In this document: piece by piece, positions 6,664-15,344 of the stretch | How the letters are laid out: each line of letters opens with the position of its first letter | Numbering within the stretch: the first letter of the stretch is position 1 | Assembly: GCA_036794395.1 (NCBI GenBank) | Contig: DAIRGS010000002.1 | Location: 3,350 to 67,349 of the forward strand | Direction: 5' to 3' | Source: DASXMX01 sp036794395 | GTDB lineage: Bacteria > Planctomycetota > Phycisphaerae > Tepidisphaerales > Tepidisphaeraceae | DNA length: 64,000 nucleotides | The notes under the pieces: generated by a model | Databases searched by the model: none | What the model was told of the DNA's origin: nothing | The model's input: only the letters and a program-made list of their open reading frames with translations | Position numbers and translations under genes: made by a program

Positions 6664-7428
6664 ATGGCATTTATTGTTTACTTCTACAGAGACCAGGAGC
6701 AGGGCCGGGTGCCGCTGAAGGGGCCGGTTCAGATTGGTCGTTCTCCTGAATGCCAGGTCGCGGTTCGCGATGTCATGATGAGTCGCCATCATGGCCGGAT
6801 TGAACTATCCAACGGCGCATGGGTGATTAGCGATCTCGACAGCAAAAATGGAACGCGCATCGGTGGAACGGCTATCACGCGTCAAGCCCTTCAGGATGGC
6901 GATGTGATCTGCATGGGGAAGACAACGATTCGGTTCTTTGAAGGCGCTTTTGTCCCAGGAACCGGCGGCAAGCCCCCAACTGCAACGAGCCAGCGGCCGG
7001 CCGACCCGTTCGAAGCGCTGGCTGGCACCGTCAGCGGATTCGAATATCAGCCTCGCGGGCCCATCCGAAAAACCGATAAATTACCCAGCCCCAAGCCCGG
7101 CCCCCAGGAACCCGACAGCTACGGCACCGAAAACGTTCGCGGGCTGGTTACCGAAATGGTTTCCAGCTCGTGGGATTCAATTTACGAAGAAGCCACCCGA
7201 AATAAAGCCGCGGCGCCGCAGTCGCCCTTGATCGATGCCGTCCGACGCCGCCGGGCACGCGATCCACACGTCGATCTTGCCCTGCAAGTGCATCCGGATA
7301 AGTCTGCCGCGCCTCGGAATGAAAAGCTGTCTCCCGACAAATCCGGCCCTCAGCCGGGCGTGCTGCAAACCCCCAGGCGAGTCGGTCGAATCAGATCCCT
7401 GTTCCGAAAGTTGGGGATGATCTTTTAG
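6664..7428 (+). CDS. FHA-domain protein
   Basis: An N-terminal forkhead-associated domain (about residues 4-90) keeps the phosphothreonine-binding signature residues: GRS at 25-27, SRHH at 40-43 and NGT at 62-64. The remaining roughly 160 residues are Pro-rich and low complexity, with basic patches and no second domain or membrane segment. FHA domains bind Thr-phosphorylated partners of Ser/Thr kinases, which are abundant in planctomycetes; no kinase is encoded nearby. The start at 6664 immediately precedes the first beta strand. A gene-free region with a TATAAT palindrome lies upstream. Confidence 0.85.
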   Translation: MAFIVYFYRDQEQGRVPLKGPVQIGRSPECQVAVRDVMMSRHHGRIELSNGAWVISDLDSKNGTRIGGTAITRQALQDGDVICMGKTTIRFFEGAFVPGTGGKPPTATSQRPADPFEALAGTVSGFEYQPRGPIRKTDKLPSPKPGPQEPDSYGTENVRGLVTEMVSSSWDSIYEEATRNKAAAPQSPLIDAVRRRRARDPHVDLALQVHPDKSAAPRNEKLSPDKSGPQPGVLQTPRRVGRIRSLFRKLGMIF

Positions 7429-7464
7429 GATGAGTGCTTCGTGGCGTTCGTCGGAATCGCCCAA

Positions 7465-7494
7465 AAACGTTGCATTGCGTTGCATACCGTTGCA
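7465..7494 (-). repeat. 10-bp-phased TGCAACG tandem repeat, three units
   Basis: On the minus strand this reads TGCAACGGTA, TGCAACGCAA, TGCAACGTTT: three 10-bp units with an invariant TGCAACG core. The same repeat, ending in the same TGCAACGTTT unit, occurs at 61618-61657, and a third set at 55302-55331. Confidence 0.8.
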
Positions 7495-7499
7495 TTTAC

Positions 7500-7840
7500 A
7501 TGGCACGGCTTTCCCCTTCGGGTCTGCCTTCGGCTCGACTCGACCGAGCTCGTCGCGGGCTGAGGCTCAGGCTCGAAGAGAGCCTCAGGGTCGAAGACAA
7601 GCCGTGTTCGGGAAAGCCGCAGGTCCGGTGCCGGGTGAGATGTGGGAAAACCAACTTTCCTTGAGGGAGCATTTTCTGCCTGTAAATCAGAAGGTTGTCC
7701 GACGTTGAAACTTGGTTTTCCCACATCTAACCCCTCGCTGCTGGTCAGCCCCCACGATCATGGCTTGTCTTCGACCCTGAGGCTCAGACCCGAAGGGCAA
7801 AGCCATGCCACGACACGCGGAATCATGGACGGTTATTTAG
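7500..7840 (-). repeat. Composite palindromic repeat, copy A (reverse orientation)
   Basis: The inner core (7633-7733) has 22-nt inverted arms, GGGTGAGATGTGGGAAAACCAA and its near complement. They enclose a conserved centre that, reverse complemented, reads GTTTCAACGTCGGACAACC then CTTCTGATTTAC then AGAAAATGCTCCCTCAAGG. The outer end ACGGTTATTTAG (7829-7840) lies five bases before the glycosyltransferase ATG at 7845. Both flanks contain pieces of a second palindromic element (7515-7598 and 7767-7797). Together with the 10-bp repeat it fills the 416-bp gene-free gap between the FHA and glycosyltransferase genes. The left boundary is approximate. Confidence 0.8.
7515..7598. repeat. Nested palindromic element, long variant
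   Basis: It begins CCTTCGGGTCTGCCTTCGGC and ends CTCAGGGTCGAAGAC, with the internal dyad CTGAGGCTC/GAGCCTCAG. It differs from the copy at 9071-9130 by about 24 extra bases in the middle. It occupies the arm of repeat copy A. A short 31-bp version is at 7767-7797. Confidence 0.7.
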
Positions 7841-7844
7841 ATCA

Positions 7845-9026
7845 ATGCCCAAGACCTTGCCGCCGCGAATGAAGATCGTCCACATCATTACTCGGCTAAT
7901 CGTGGGCGGCGCGCAGGAAAACACCCTCCTCTCCTGCGAAGGCCAGCACCAACTCGGCCATCACGTCACGCTCATCACCGGCCCGCCCATCGGCCCGGAA
8001 GGTTCTCTGCTCGATCGCGCTAAAAGCTTCGGCTACCGGGTCATCGTGCTTGATTCGATGCGCCGCGCCATTCTTCCGGGACAGGACTTTTTCGCTTACT
8101 CCGCCCTGGTAAAACAGCTCCGCGCGCTCCATCCCGATGTCGTTCACACTCATAGCAGCAAGGCCGGAATCATCGGCCGCTGGGCCGCCGCCCGCGCCCG
8201 CGTGCCGGCTGTCGTGCACACCATCCATGGCCTGGCGTTCACCGCTTCAACCTCTCAACTGGTCAACGGCTTTTACAAATTCGCGGAGCGCATCACCGCG
8301 CCCAAAACCACGCGCATCGTCTGCGTCGCCGACGCAATGGCCCGCCAGTCGCTCGCCGCGAACGTTGGCCGGCCGGAGCAATACGTCACCATCTACAGCG
8401 GCATGGAAACCCGCCAATTCCTCAACCCGCCTGTTCCGCGCGAACATATCCGCGCCCAGCTCGGCCTGGCCCCCGAGCACGTCGCCATCGGCACCATCGC
8501 CCGCCTGTTCGATCTCAAAGGCCACGACGATCTGCTCGACCTGGCGCCCGCTCTTTTCGCCAAGTGGCACAATCTCCGCTTTCTCTGGGTGGGTGATGGA
8601 TCCTTGCGCCAGCAATTCGAATCCCGGATGACGCAAATGGGCCTGCGCGATCGCTTCATCCTGACCGGGCTGGTCCCGCCCTCGCGCATTCCTGAACTGA
8701 CCGGCGCGATGGATATTCTCGTCCACCCCTCGCGCCGCGAAGGCCTCGCCCGCGCCCTGCCCCAGGGATCGCTGGCGGGCAAGCCCGTGGTTACCTACGA
8801 CATCGACGGCAACCGCGAAGCCCTAATCGAAGGCGAAACCGGCTACGCCCTTCCCCCGTTCGACAAGGTCAAACTCGGCGAAACCATTGAACGCCTGCTC
8901 GCCGACGAACCCTTACGTCATCGCATGGGCGAAGCGGGCCGGCAATTCGCCCTGTCGAGATTTGATACGAAGGTGATGGTGGAGGGACTAGAGGCTGTTT
9001 ATCGCGCGGCTCTGCCAAAAACCTAA
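7845..9026 (+). CDS. Glycosyltransferase family 4
   Basis: A two-domain GT-B glycosyltransferase of 393 residues, the usual size. The N-terminal half shows the GT4 start MKIVHIITRLIVGGAQENT, with the glycine-rich GGAQ. The C-terminal half carries FDLKGHDDLLDLAP, LWVGDGSLRQQ and the nucleotide-sugar-binding region HPSRREGLARALPQGSLAGKPVV. It probably adds a sugar to a lipid-linked surface glycan. MKIVHII at codon 9 (7869) is an equally good start. Its stop codon is formed by the end of repeat copy B. Inverted repeat copies A and B flank the gene on both sides. Confidence 0.9.
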   Translation: MPKTLPPRMKIVHIITRLIVGGAQENTLLSCEGQHQLGHHVTLITGPPIGPEGSLLDRAKSFGYRVIVLDSMRRAILPGQDFFAYSALVKQLRALHPDVVHTHSSKAGIIGRWAAARARVPAVVHTIHGLAFTASTSQLVNGFYKFAERITAPKTTRIVCVADAMARQSLAANVGRPEQYVTIYSGMETRQFLNPPVPREHIRAQLGLAPEHVAIGTIARLFDLKGHDDLLDLAPALFAKWHNLRFLWVGDGSLRQQFESRMTQMGLRDRFILTGLVPPSRIPELTGAMDILVHPSRREGLARALPQGSLAGKPVVTYDIDGNREALIEGETGYALPPFDKVKLGETIERLLADEPLRHRMGEAGRQFALSRFDTKVMVEGLEAVYRAALPKT

Positions 9027-9270
9027 ACGACCGTGCGGGATTCCACGCCTTTTCGTGGCATGGGGCTTCCCCTTCGGGTCTGCCTTCGGCTCTGAGGCTC
9101 AGGCTCGAAGAGAGCCTCAGGGTCGAAGACAGCCCATGGACAGGGGAGATGATGACCTGAGACCGGTGAGATGTGGGAAAACCAAGTTTCGACTTGCGGA
9201 CAATCTTCTGTTTTGCGCGGAGAAAATGCTCCCTCAAGGCGAGTCGGTTTTCCCACATCTCACCCGTCGC
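9023..9270 (+). repeat. Composite palindromic repeat, copy B
   Basis: It starts CTAAACGACCGTGCG (9023-9037), the terminal motif of the family, whose TAA is the stop of the preceding glycosyltransferase. The hairpin CATGGGGCTTCC/AGCCCATG is interrupted by the 60-bp nested element. The inner core with the 22-nt arms spans 9164-9265, centre GTTTCGACTTGCGGACAATC. The right terminal repeat is missing because the element abuts the end of the TPR gene at 9293. Confidence 0.85.
9071..9130. repeat. Nested palindromic element, 60 bp, inserted into repeat B
   Basis: Exactly 60 bp lie between CTTCC and AGCCC of the outer hairpin. Copies C and D have CTTCCAGCCC uninterrupted, so this is a clean insertion into the loop. 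The element has its own dyad CTGAGGCTC (9092-9100)/GAGCCTCAG (9112-9120) and near-complementary ends (CCTTCGGGTCTG versus CAGGGTCGAAGAC). Related pieces are in copy A. Confidence 0.8.
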
Positions 9271-9292
9271 CAAGCGGCGTTAGAGGGGCGTT

Positions 9293-11607
9293 TCACTGTT
9301 TGCACCATTTCTCCCACATCGTGCGGTAGGCTCGCTCGAGATTTTGCGCGTAGCGTTTGGGGTCCATTAGAACTGAAGCCTTCATTCGTTCACGGAGGGT
9401 GAATTTCAACTGGGTTAGCGCGGGGAGATCTTGAGTGAGGTGGGTGACGATTCGCACGTACTGTGGAACGCTTTGGGCGATTAATTCATTGCAGCCGGCG
9501 TTGGAGAGGATGCTTGTGGCTCCGCGCGAGACGGCTGTCTGGCCGCTCAGGGTGACTACGGGGCTGCCCATCCAGAGTGCGTCGAGGGTGGTGGTGTGGC
9601 CGCAATAGGGGTAGGTATCCAGGCTGATGTCGATCTGGTTGTAGGTTTCGAGGTATCGTTCGCGGGCGAGGCGGTCGACGAAATGGAGGCGGGAGGCGTC
9701 GATGCCGTTGCGGAGCATGCCTGATGCAACATAGGTACGCGCCACCTCCGGCACCAGCGCTATCAACTGTGAACGGTCCACCGATCGCATGACTTGCGAC
9801 CAGAGGGATAATGTTGCATCGGTGATCTTGGCGGCATTGTTGAGGCATCCGAAGGTGATGAATCCGTTTTGCTCGGCGGGCGTCTGGGGCGCGATTGGAA
9901 TGTCGATGAGCGGGTCATAGCACCAGAAGCTTTCCAGCAGCACGGTGGTTTCGGAATAGAATCCCGCGCGATCCATGGAGGGGGGATCGAGGTAGGGGTC
10001 GCTGAGACGGTAATCCATCACTTCAAGGCCGGTGGTGCTGGGATATCCCAGCCAGGTGACGAGCACGGGCGCGGGTTTGCGGGCGAACATCAGGAGCCGG
10101 GAGGTTTCGGTGTGAAGGGCGAGGTCGACCAGAATGTCGATGCGATCCTCGCGGATCAAAGCGGCTAATGCATCATCCGACATATGCGCAATCTCTCGCC
10201 AGACGTCGGCATGGGGACAGATTCGTGCGGTCATCGAGTCGGTCTTGAGGACGTTGGAATAACAATACACTTCCAGCTCGGTGCGATTATGATTGGAGAT
10301 CACCGGCAGAAACAGTGCGCCAACCGGGTGCTTGCGAAAATCCGGGGAGACATATCCGACGCGCAGGCGCCGGGCGGGCGAGCGATCGTTTTGGTGCGGC
10401 TGGATAAGCCCTGATAAGGGGCGAGCGCATGCCTGGTTCCATCGGGCATGCTCATCGTAAATGCGTTTGGCGTCGTAGTCGGGGTGAAGGTGGATGGTGA
10501 AGAGCAGGTTTTGTGCGGCGCCGGAGCATGGGCGCATTTCCGCGGCGCGGCGCAGGCTGGCGATCGCGGCGTCGAGCTGGCCGGTGGTGCGGAGGGCGGT
10601 GCCAAGATTGCCATGCACTTCGAACGAATTCAGGCCCAGTTCCATGCTGTGCCGGTAGCACTTGATGGCCTCATCCACCTGGCCGGAGTCTTTGAAGGCG
10701 TTGCCGAGATTATGCCAGGCTTCGGCAAAGTTTGGCCGCAGCTGGATTGCTCTTTGGTATGCGGCGATTGCATCGTTAAACCGCCCCGCGCCCTGCAAGG
10801 CGTCTGCGAGCCTGAAATGCCCGTCGGCGTTTTGCGGGCGGAATCGGATGTCGTGGGATAGCTCGGTGATTGCCGCGTCCCATCGCCCGGCCTCGACGAG
10901 AGCGGAGCCGAGATTGTGGTGTAAATCGGAAAGGTCGGGCTGCAACACGATCGCCCGTTCAAAGGCGGCAATTGCTCCATCGAGATTGCCGCTGCGCTGT
11001 AGGGCCAATCCGAGATTGTTCAATGCAGGATAAAAGCCCGGCTGAAGCGACAGCGCTCTTTCGAGTGGTGTAATTGCTTCACGATATTGGTGATTTTCCA
11101 CCAAGAGCGATCCCAGGCGATGAAGGATGCCGGCATCGCCCGGCCGCCATTCGGCTGCTTTTCGATATGCGGCGAGGGCCTCTTTGGCGTCGCCGTTTTC
11201 TCGGAGCAGGGTTCCGAGGCCCTCCCACGCCTCCACCGAGTCTGGCTGAAGGGTCAGGGCCTCTCGATACTGGGCGATTGCTTCGGGCTGCCGGCCATGG
11301 CCGGCCAGGGCGGCGGCCAGCGCCGATCGGTACGGGGCCATCCGCGGGTTGAGGTCAATCGCGCGCTGAATAAATCCGATCGCTTCGCCGGCCCGGCCGG
11401 CTTGAAACAATACGACGCCCAACCGATTCCAGGCATCGGCGTTTGCCGGATCCTGGACAATAATCTGCCGGTAGACCGCCACCGCCTCGGCNNNNNNNNN
11501 NGTCATCCGCGATCAGGACTCGGATGTCAGCCAACGGCCACCGCCTCGGCGGCCCGCCCCTGCTGCAAGTGGCTGGCCGCCAGTTTAAACGCTTCCTCCG
11601 AAGTCAT
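9293..11607 (-). CDS. TPR-repeat O-linked GlcNAc transferase-like protein (SPINDLY type, GT41), interrupted by assembly gap
   Basis: The N-terminal half is a run of about ten tetratricopeptide repeats (typical unit AIAAYQRAIQLRPNFAEAWHNLGN). The C-terminal half is the GT41 catalytic region: LRVGYVSPDFRKHPVGALF, VLVTWLGYPSTTGLEVMDYRL, ITFGCLNNAAKITD and DTYPYCGHTTTLDALWMGSPVVT. It is a putative protein O-glycosyltransferase using UDP-sugar. Ten Ns at 11492-11501 break the frame. The 14 bases gccaccgcctcggc occur on both sides (11478-11491 and 11537-11550), and collapsing them restores an uninterrupted frame from the ATG at 11607 (MTSEEAFKLAASHLQQGRA), about 751 residues. The gap is therefore probably a false duplication, not a biological break. 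Confidence 0.9.
11492..11550. other. Assembly gap and probable spurious contig end
   Basis: Ten Ns followed by 35 bases that break the TPR reading frame with an in-frame TGA, then a 14-bp repeat of the sequence found just left of the Ns. The simplest reading is two contigs that really overlap by 14 bp, with an erroneous tail on one of them. Confidence 0.75.
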
Positions 11608-11628
11608 TATGTCCTCTTGACTGAGAGC

Positions 11629-11792
11629 AAACTCGCCGGGAATCGGGCATTTTCTCCCGATCAATTAGAAGGTTGTCCGATAGGCGAAACTTGGTTTTCC
11701 CAAATCGGACCCGTCGCTGGAGGTCATCTCCCTCAATCATGGGCTGGAAGCCCATGCCACGAGACAGCGTGGAATCGTGGACGGTCATTTAG
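11629..11792 (-). repeat. Composite palindromic repeat, copy C (reverse orientation, one arm degraded)
   Basis: Reverse complemented it runs CTAAATGACCGT (11792-11781), hairpin CATGGGCTTCCAGCCCATG, then TTTGGGAAAACCAA, the conserved centre with CGGACAACCTTCT and GAGAAAATGCCC, and ends at GGCGAGTTT without the expected right arm. The end motif supplies the TAA stop of the glycosyltransferase gene at 11789. The other side reaches to within about 20 bp of the TPR gene start at 11607. Confidence 0.8.
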
Positions 11793-12751
11793 CCATTTTC
11801 AAGAATCGCCCGCCACGCCTGCACTACATCCGCCTCTTCCCTGGCTGGGGAAAACAGTTCCCGCACCATCGCCGCCGCTCCTTGTGCCATCGCATCCAGT
11901 TTTGTGGAATCGATTGCAAGTTCTTGAATCACACTTTCTATTGCCCGTGCGAACGCTACCACGTTCTCCTGCGGGACCGCAATCGCCCAAGGATCGGTCA
12001 GATACTCTCTGCCGCCCAACCCATCGTATCCCACGACAATACACCCGCACGCCATTGCTTCCAGCGGCGGCATGGGCGATCCCTCCTGCATGCTGAAGCT
12101 CAAGAAGATTTTTGATTCACGCAAGATGGCCGCGGTCTCGGCTTCGCTTCGTTTCTCGATCGGGACAACCTGATAATTTGCCAGCGCTCCCCGGCATCTC
12201 AATATTGCCAGGATCTGGTTGGCATCGGATGCCATCTTCCGCGGCATGTACGCAATTTGGCGCTTCTTGGGCGTCCCTGGGTAGAACAATTCCGGAGACA
12301 CGGCGTTATGCACGCGATACACCGGATGCTTTGGGAACGTGTATGCCAAATAATCGCGGCTGTCTTCCGACACCACAATCGTTGCTAGAAAATCTGGGTG
12401 GGTGTAGGGCACGGTCATTGCCGGATCGGTCCGGCCAAGGAATGTCTCGTATGGATTTTGATTGAAAATGACCTTCGGCACCCCGGGCGTTCAATACAAA
12501 ACCTCCCACGCCATGACTTCGGGCACGACGAGCAAATCTCCAGCGCGAGGTGGCCAGATCTCGGGCGGATAGGCCACTTTGGTTTGATTCTCAAACCATT
12601 CGCACCGAAACCCCGGCTCGTAGTGGGCCAGGCGAGCGTCAAAGCCGTTGGCGTTCAAAATATCCACGTGCCGGTACAGCTTTCTTACCCCACCGGCGGG
12701 GCGGTCCCAGGCCGGGCAGAGGACGACGATGCGCTGAATACTGTCTGGCAT
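11789..12751 (-). pseudogene. Glycosyltransferase family 4-like, split by an in-frame stop
   Basis: The N-terminal piece (start 12751, MPDSIQRIVVLCPAWDRPAGG) reads to VPEVMAWEVLY, then TGA at 12493-12491. The same frame continues without shift as TPGVPKVIFNQNPYETF to the end of a Rossmann-type sugar-binding domain (FSMQEGSPMPPLEAMACGCIVVG). Together this would be a 320-residue glycosyltransferase. The stop could come from one C-to-T change (CGA to TGA), so it is a recent nonsense mutation, a sequencing error or, less likely, a readthrough site. The downstream part alone would start at ATG/GTG near 12481. Its normal stop lies within repeat copy C. Confidence 0.75.
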
Positions 12752-12795
12752 TATCCGCGGAAGTATCGACGCTTGTGCGTCGAATTCCAATCCAC

Positions 12796-13698
12796 TCATT
12801 GTGGAATCAGCTCGGCCCGCTCGGCGGGAGTCAGATAGCGGCCCTGATCGAATAGCAATCCGAGTTGCCCGTAGAGTTTTCGGTAGTGCCGCCAGTTCGA
12901 CAGGTGCACGATGCCCAGGACGCTGTACGGCGGCAGCGTAACGCGAACGACGCCGGCCGTGTCGCGGTAGGGGGGCGCCCAGGTGCACATGTAGTTGTAG
13001 ATCGGATCGATCGGAATGACGCACCCGGCCTGATAAGCGAGCTTGTTGAGGGCAATTTGCTTGGCCATGTGCCGCACCAACTCCGGCCGATCGGGATATT
13101 CTCGCGAGTAAAGTGTTTCGACTTCGTGCTGCCAGGTGTGCCACAAGGGGTTTGCGGCGGCCATGGCAAACACGCCGGTGTTCAGCATGGGGCGGCTCAC
13201 CATGGCGGGCGTGGCGTCCGCTCCGTAGGTCGCTCGGTAATAAAATCCGAATGTCGACAGCTGAAAACGATCGAAATCCATGTTCAGCTTCAGATAGCTG
13301 TAATGCCATTCCGGGGCGATGAACAGCTTCTGCGGCGCGCTCCGAGCCCACCCGCTGAGTTGGCCCACGATTGCGGGATCTTGAACCCACAGGTCCGTAT
13401 CCAGCCAGACAAATGCCTCAACGTCTGGAAACAATCGCGGCAGAAAGGGCCGGCAAATTTGCGACCGGTGATACCCCGCTACGCCCGCCAGGTTCCCCAG
13501 TGACGCGGGATCAAGCCGGCGGACCACGACCCCCTGCGCCCGCATCCACTCCAAAGACGACTCGGCGCACCCATTATCCAAAAAGCCGATGCCGATCCCC
13601 TGCACGTCCAAGTCGCACTGTTTCAACGAGAGCACCAATCCCCTGGCCAGCGGGAAGTATGATTCGTCAGAAGAAAAAACGACGAGCGTGTGAGCCAT
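12796..13698 (-). CDS. Glycosyltransferase with DxD motif (GT8-like)
   Basis: A 300-residue GT-A-type nucleotide-diphospho-sugar transferase. The metal-binding motif WLDTDLW has Asp100 and Asp102, and the family's later features are visible: LNTGVFAMAA at about 172, and IVHLSNWRHYRKL towards the C-terminus where a metal-binding His is expected. There is no signal or membrane anchor, so it is cytoplasmic. It ends 44 bp before the interrupted glycosyltransferase (12751), so the two form a unit. It is divergent from the related gene at 13842. Confidence 0.85.
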   Translation of the reverse strand: MAHTLVVFSSDESYFPLARGLVLSLKQCDLDVQGIGIGFLDNGCAESSLEWMRAQGVVVRRLDPASLGNLAGVAGYHRSQICRPFLPRLFPDVEAFVWLDTDLWVQDPAIVGQLSGWARSAPQKLFIAPEWHYSYLKLNMDFDRFQLSTFGFYYRATYGADATPAMVSRPMLNTGVFAMAAANPLWHTWQHEVETLYSREYPDRPELVRHMAKQIALNKLAYQAGCVIPIDPIYNYMCTWAPPYRDTAGVVRVTLPPYSVLGIVHLSNWRHYRKLYGQLGLLFDQGRYLTPAERAELIPQ

Positions 13699-13841
13699 GG
13701 TGGAAGCCTTACTATCGCACGGGCACGCAGCCAGTGATTGCGGTGCTCCGTCGCCTTCAATGATGGAAGCGGAGGATCACGAAAGCAATTGGCATGATGC
13801 TGGCCGTCTTCCCGCCTTCGCGATAACGTCTGCAATCATCC

Positions 13842-15344
13842 ATGAAAGTCGCCCTCGTGTCCGCATCAAACGCGGCTTATTTCGATCTGCTCCTGGGACT
13901 GCTTCACTCCATCCGCGCCTTGCCGGATGCGCCCGCGCTGGATCTGTGCGTTCTCGATGTTGGCCTTACCGCCGATCAACTCAATCAGCTTGCGCCCATC
14001 GTCAGCAAAACGGTGCCCGCTGTCTGGGATTGTCATTTCGCCGGGATAGAAAAAGCTCCGTCGTGGTACAAGGCGCTGGTGGGTCGGCCGCATCTCCCCA
14101 AATATTTTCCCGGCTACGATCTGATCATCTGGCTTGACGCCGATACGTGGCTCTGCACCGCGGACGCACTTCATCAGCTCATCGGCGCTGCCCAGCATGG
14201 GTACCCCGCCATTGTTCCTGAGCTGGATCGAACGTATCGGCACTGGTTCCAGCCGCGAGGCGAAGATCTCAAATCTCACTACGAACACTATCGCCTGGGC
14301 TGGGGAGATCAGATTGCCCAGCAGTACTTCAGCCGCACCGTGATCAACTTCGGGGTATTCGCTCTGCGCTCGGATTCAACGGGTTGGAAGATCTGGGCCG
14401 ATACATTCGAGCAAGGCCTTGGGCGCGCGACCTATCCCACGGTTGAACAATGCTCGCTCAATCTGGCTATCTACGACGGGCGGATCCGCGCTCATTTCCT
14501 GCCCAGCACGTGCAACTGGGTTGCGTGCCAATCCCTGCCGTTGCTGGACCCATCCACCCGCCAGCTTTACTCCCCGATGATCCCGCACGAACGCATTTCC
14601 CTCTGTCACCTCATCAACATCAAGCGCACGCCTTTGTGCCTGCCCTGTACCGATGGCTCAATGCGCGAGCTGCCGCTGACTTTTGAAGCTGTCCGCGCGG
14701 CGCAGCTCCCGCCGCCCCTTGGCACCGGGCAGAGAGGGCGATGTCAGCACACACTCAACCCCAGGCACTCAGCACGCGGCACACACCTCCGCATTAGTCC
14801 CCGTGCGGGCGTGCTTGGCACACTGCCCCATGACTTTCAGAACCCGTTCCAAGGTGTCCCATTGATCTGTCTGCTCGATTTCCCACGAATGCCCCCAGAG
14901 GTGGAACACGCCGCCGTTTTTGATGACGACCTGAAGCAGTCGCTCGGCGTGCTTTTCCCAATTCGCGGGCGCGCCGTGAAGAACGTAACGAACCAGACTT
15001 CCCCACGACTTTCGTTTGATGGCGTTCTTGATGTAGGTCTTACGAGGGTGCGGATAAGACTGAAGGGTCGTTGGCATCTGAAGCAAGTTGCCGGGGACGG
15101 GCATGGGCGGCGCGAGCGAAAGCAGTTCGACGCTGCGAAGGCCCATGAATTGTGCCCCTGCGATCATGCCCCGATGGGCTTCGGTGAATTTCCCGGCGGG
15201 GGGGCAGAACATTCGGCACGACTGGCCGGTCGTGTCTTCCACCCACTTTTTGCAGCCGGAGATCTGGAGGTTCGCCTGTGCGTCGGGGATGGTCGGCAGG
15301 AACAGATGATCGAGCGTATGGCCGCCGATCTCGAAGGATTGTGA
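13842..15344 (+). CDS. Glycosyltransferase with DxD motif (GT8-like), abnormal C-terminal extension
   Basis: Residues 1 to about 290 form a GT-A domain related to the product of 12796-13698: MKVALVSASNAAYFDLLLG at the start, WLDADTW with Asp99 and Asp101, INFGVFALRSD, and CHLINIKRT near the end. The remaining 200 residues (from about 14740) have no glycosyltransferase character and are the antisense of the polysaccharide deacetylase gene at 14769-15503, which is clearly real. The natural stop therefore seems to have been lost or shifted near 14740-14770. The true product is probably about 300 residues. Confidence 0.75.
   Translation: MKVALVSASNAAYFDLLLGLLHSIRALPDAPALDLCVLDVGLTADQLNQLAPIVSKTVPAVWDCHFAGIEKAPSWYKALVGRPHLPKYFPGYDLIIWLDADTWLCTADALHQLIGAAQHGYPAIVPELDRTYRHWFQPRGEDLKSHYEHYRLGWGDQIAQQYFSRTVINFGVFALRSDSTGWKIWADTFEQGLGRATYPTVEQCSLNLAIYDGRIRAHFLPSTCNWVACQSLPLLDPSTRQLYSPMIPHERISLCHLINIKRTPLCLPCTDGSMRELPLTFEAVRAAQLPPPLGTGQRGRCQHTLNPRHSARGTHLRISPRAGVLGTLPHDFQNPFQGVPLICLLDFPRMPPEVEHAAVFDDDLKQSLGVLFPIRGRAVKNVTNQTSPRLSFDGVLDVGLTRVRIRLKGRWHLKQVAGDGHGRRERKQFDAAKAHELCPCDHAPMGFGEFPGGGAEHSARLAGRVFHPLFAAGDLEVRLCVGDGRQEQMIERMAADLEGL

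Noticed and set aside
12494..13390. 299-residue minus-strand ORF read as one protein
   Set aside because: Its first two thirds are a shadow of the GT8-like gene in another frame; only the part from 12751 down is glycosyltransferase-like.
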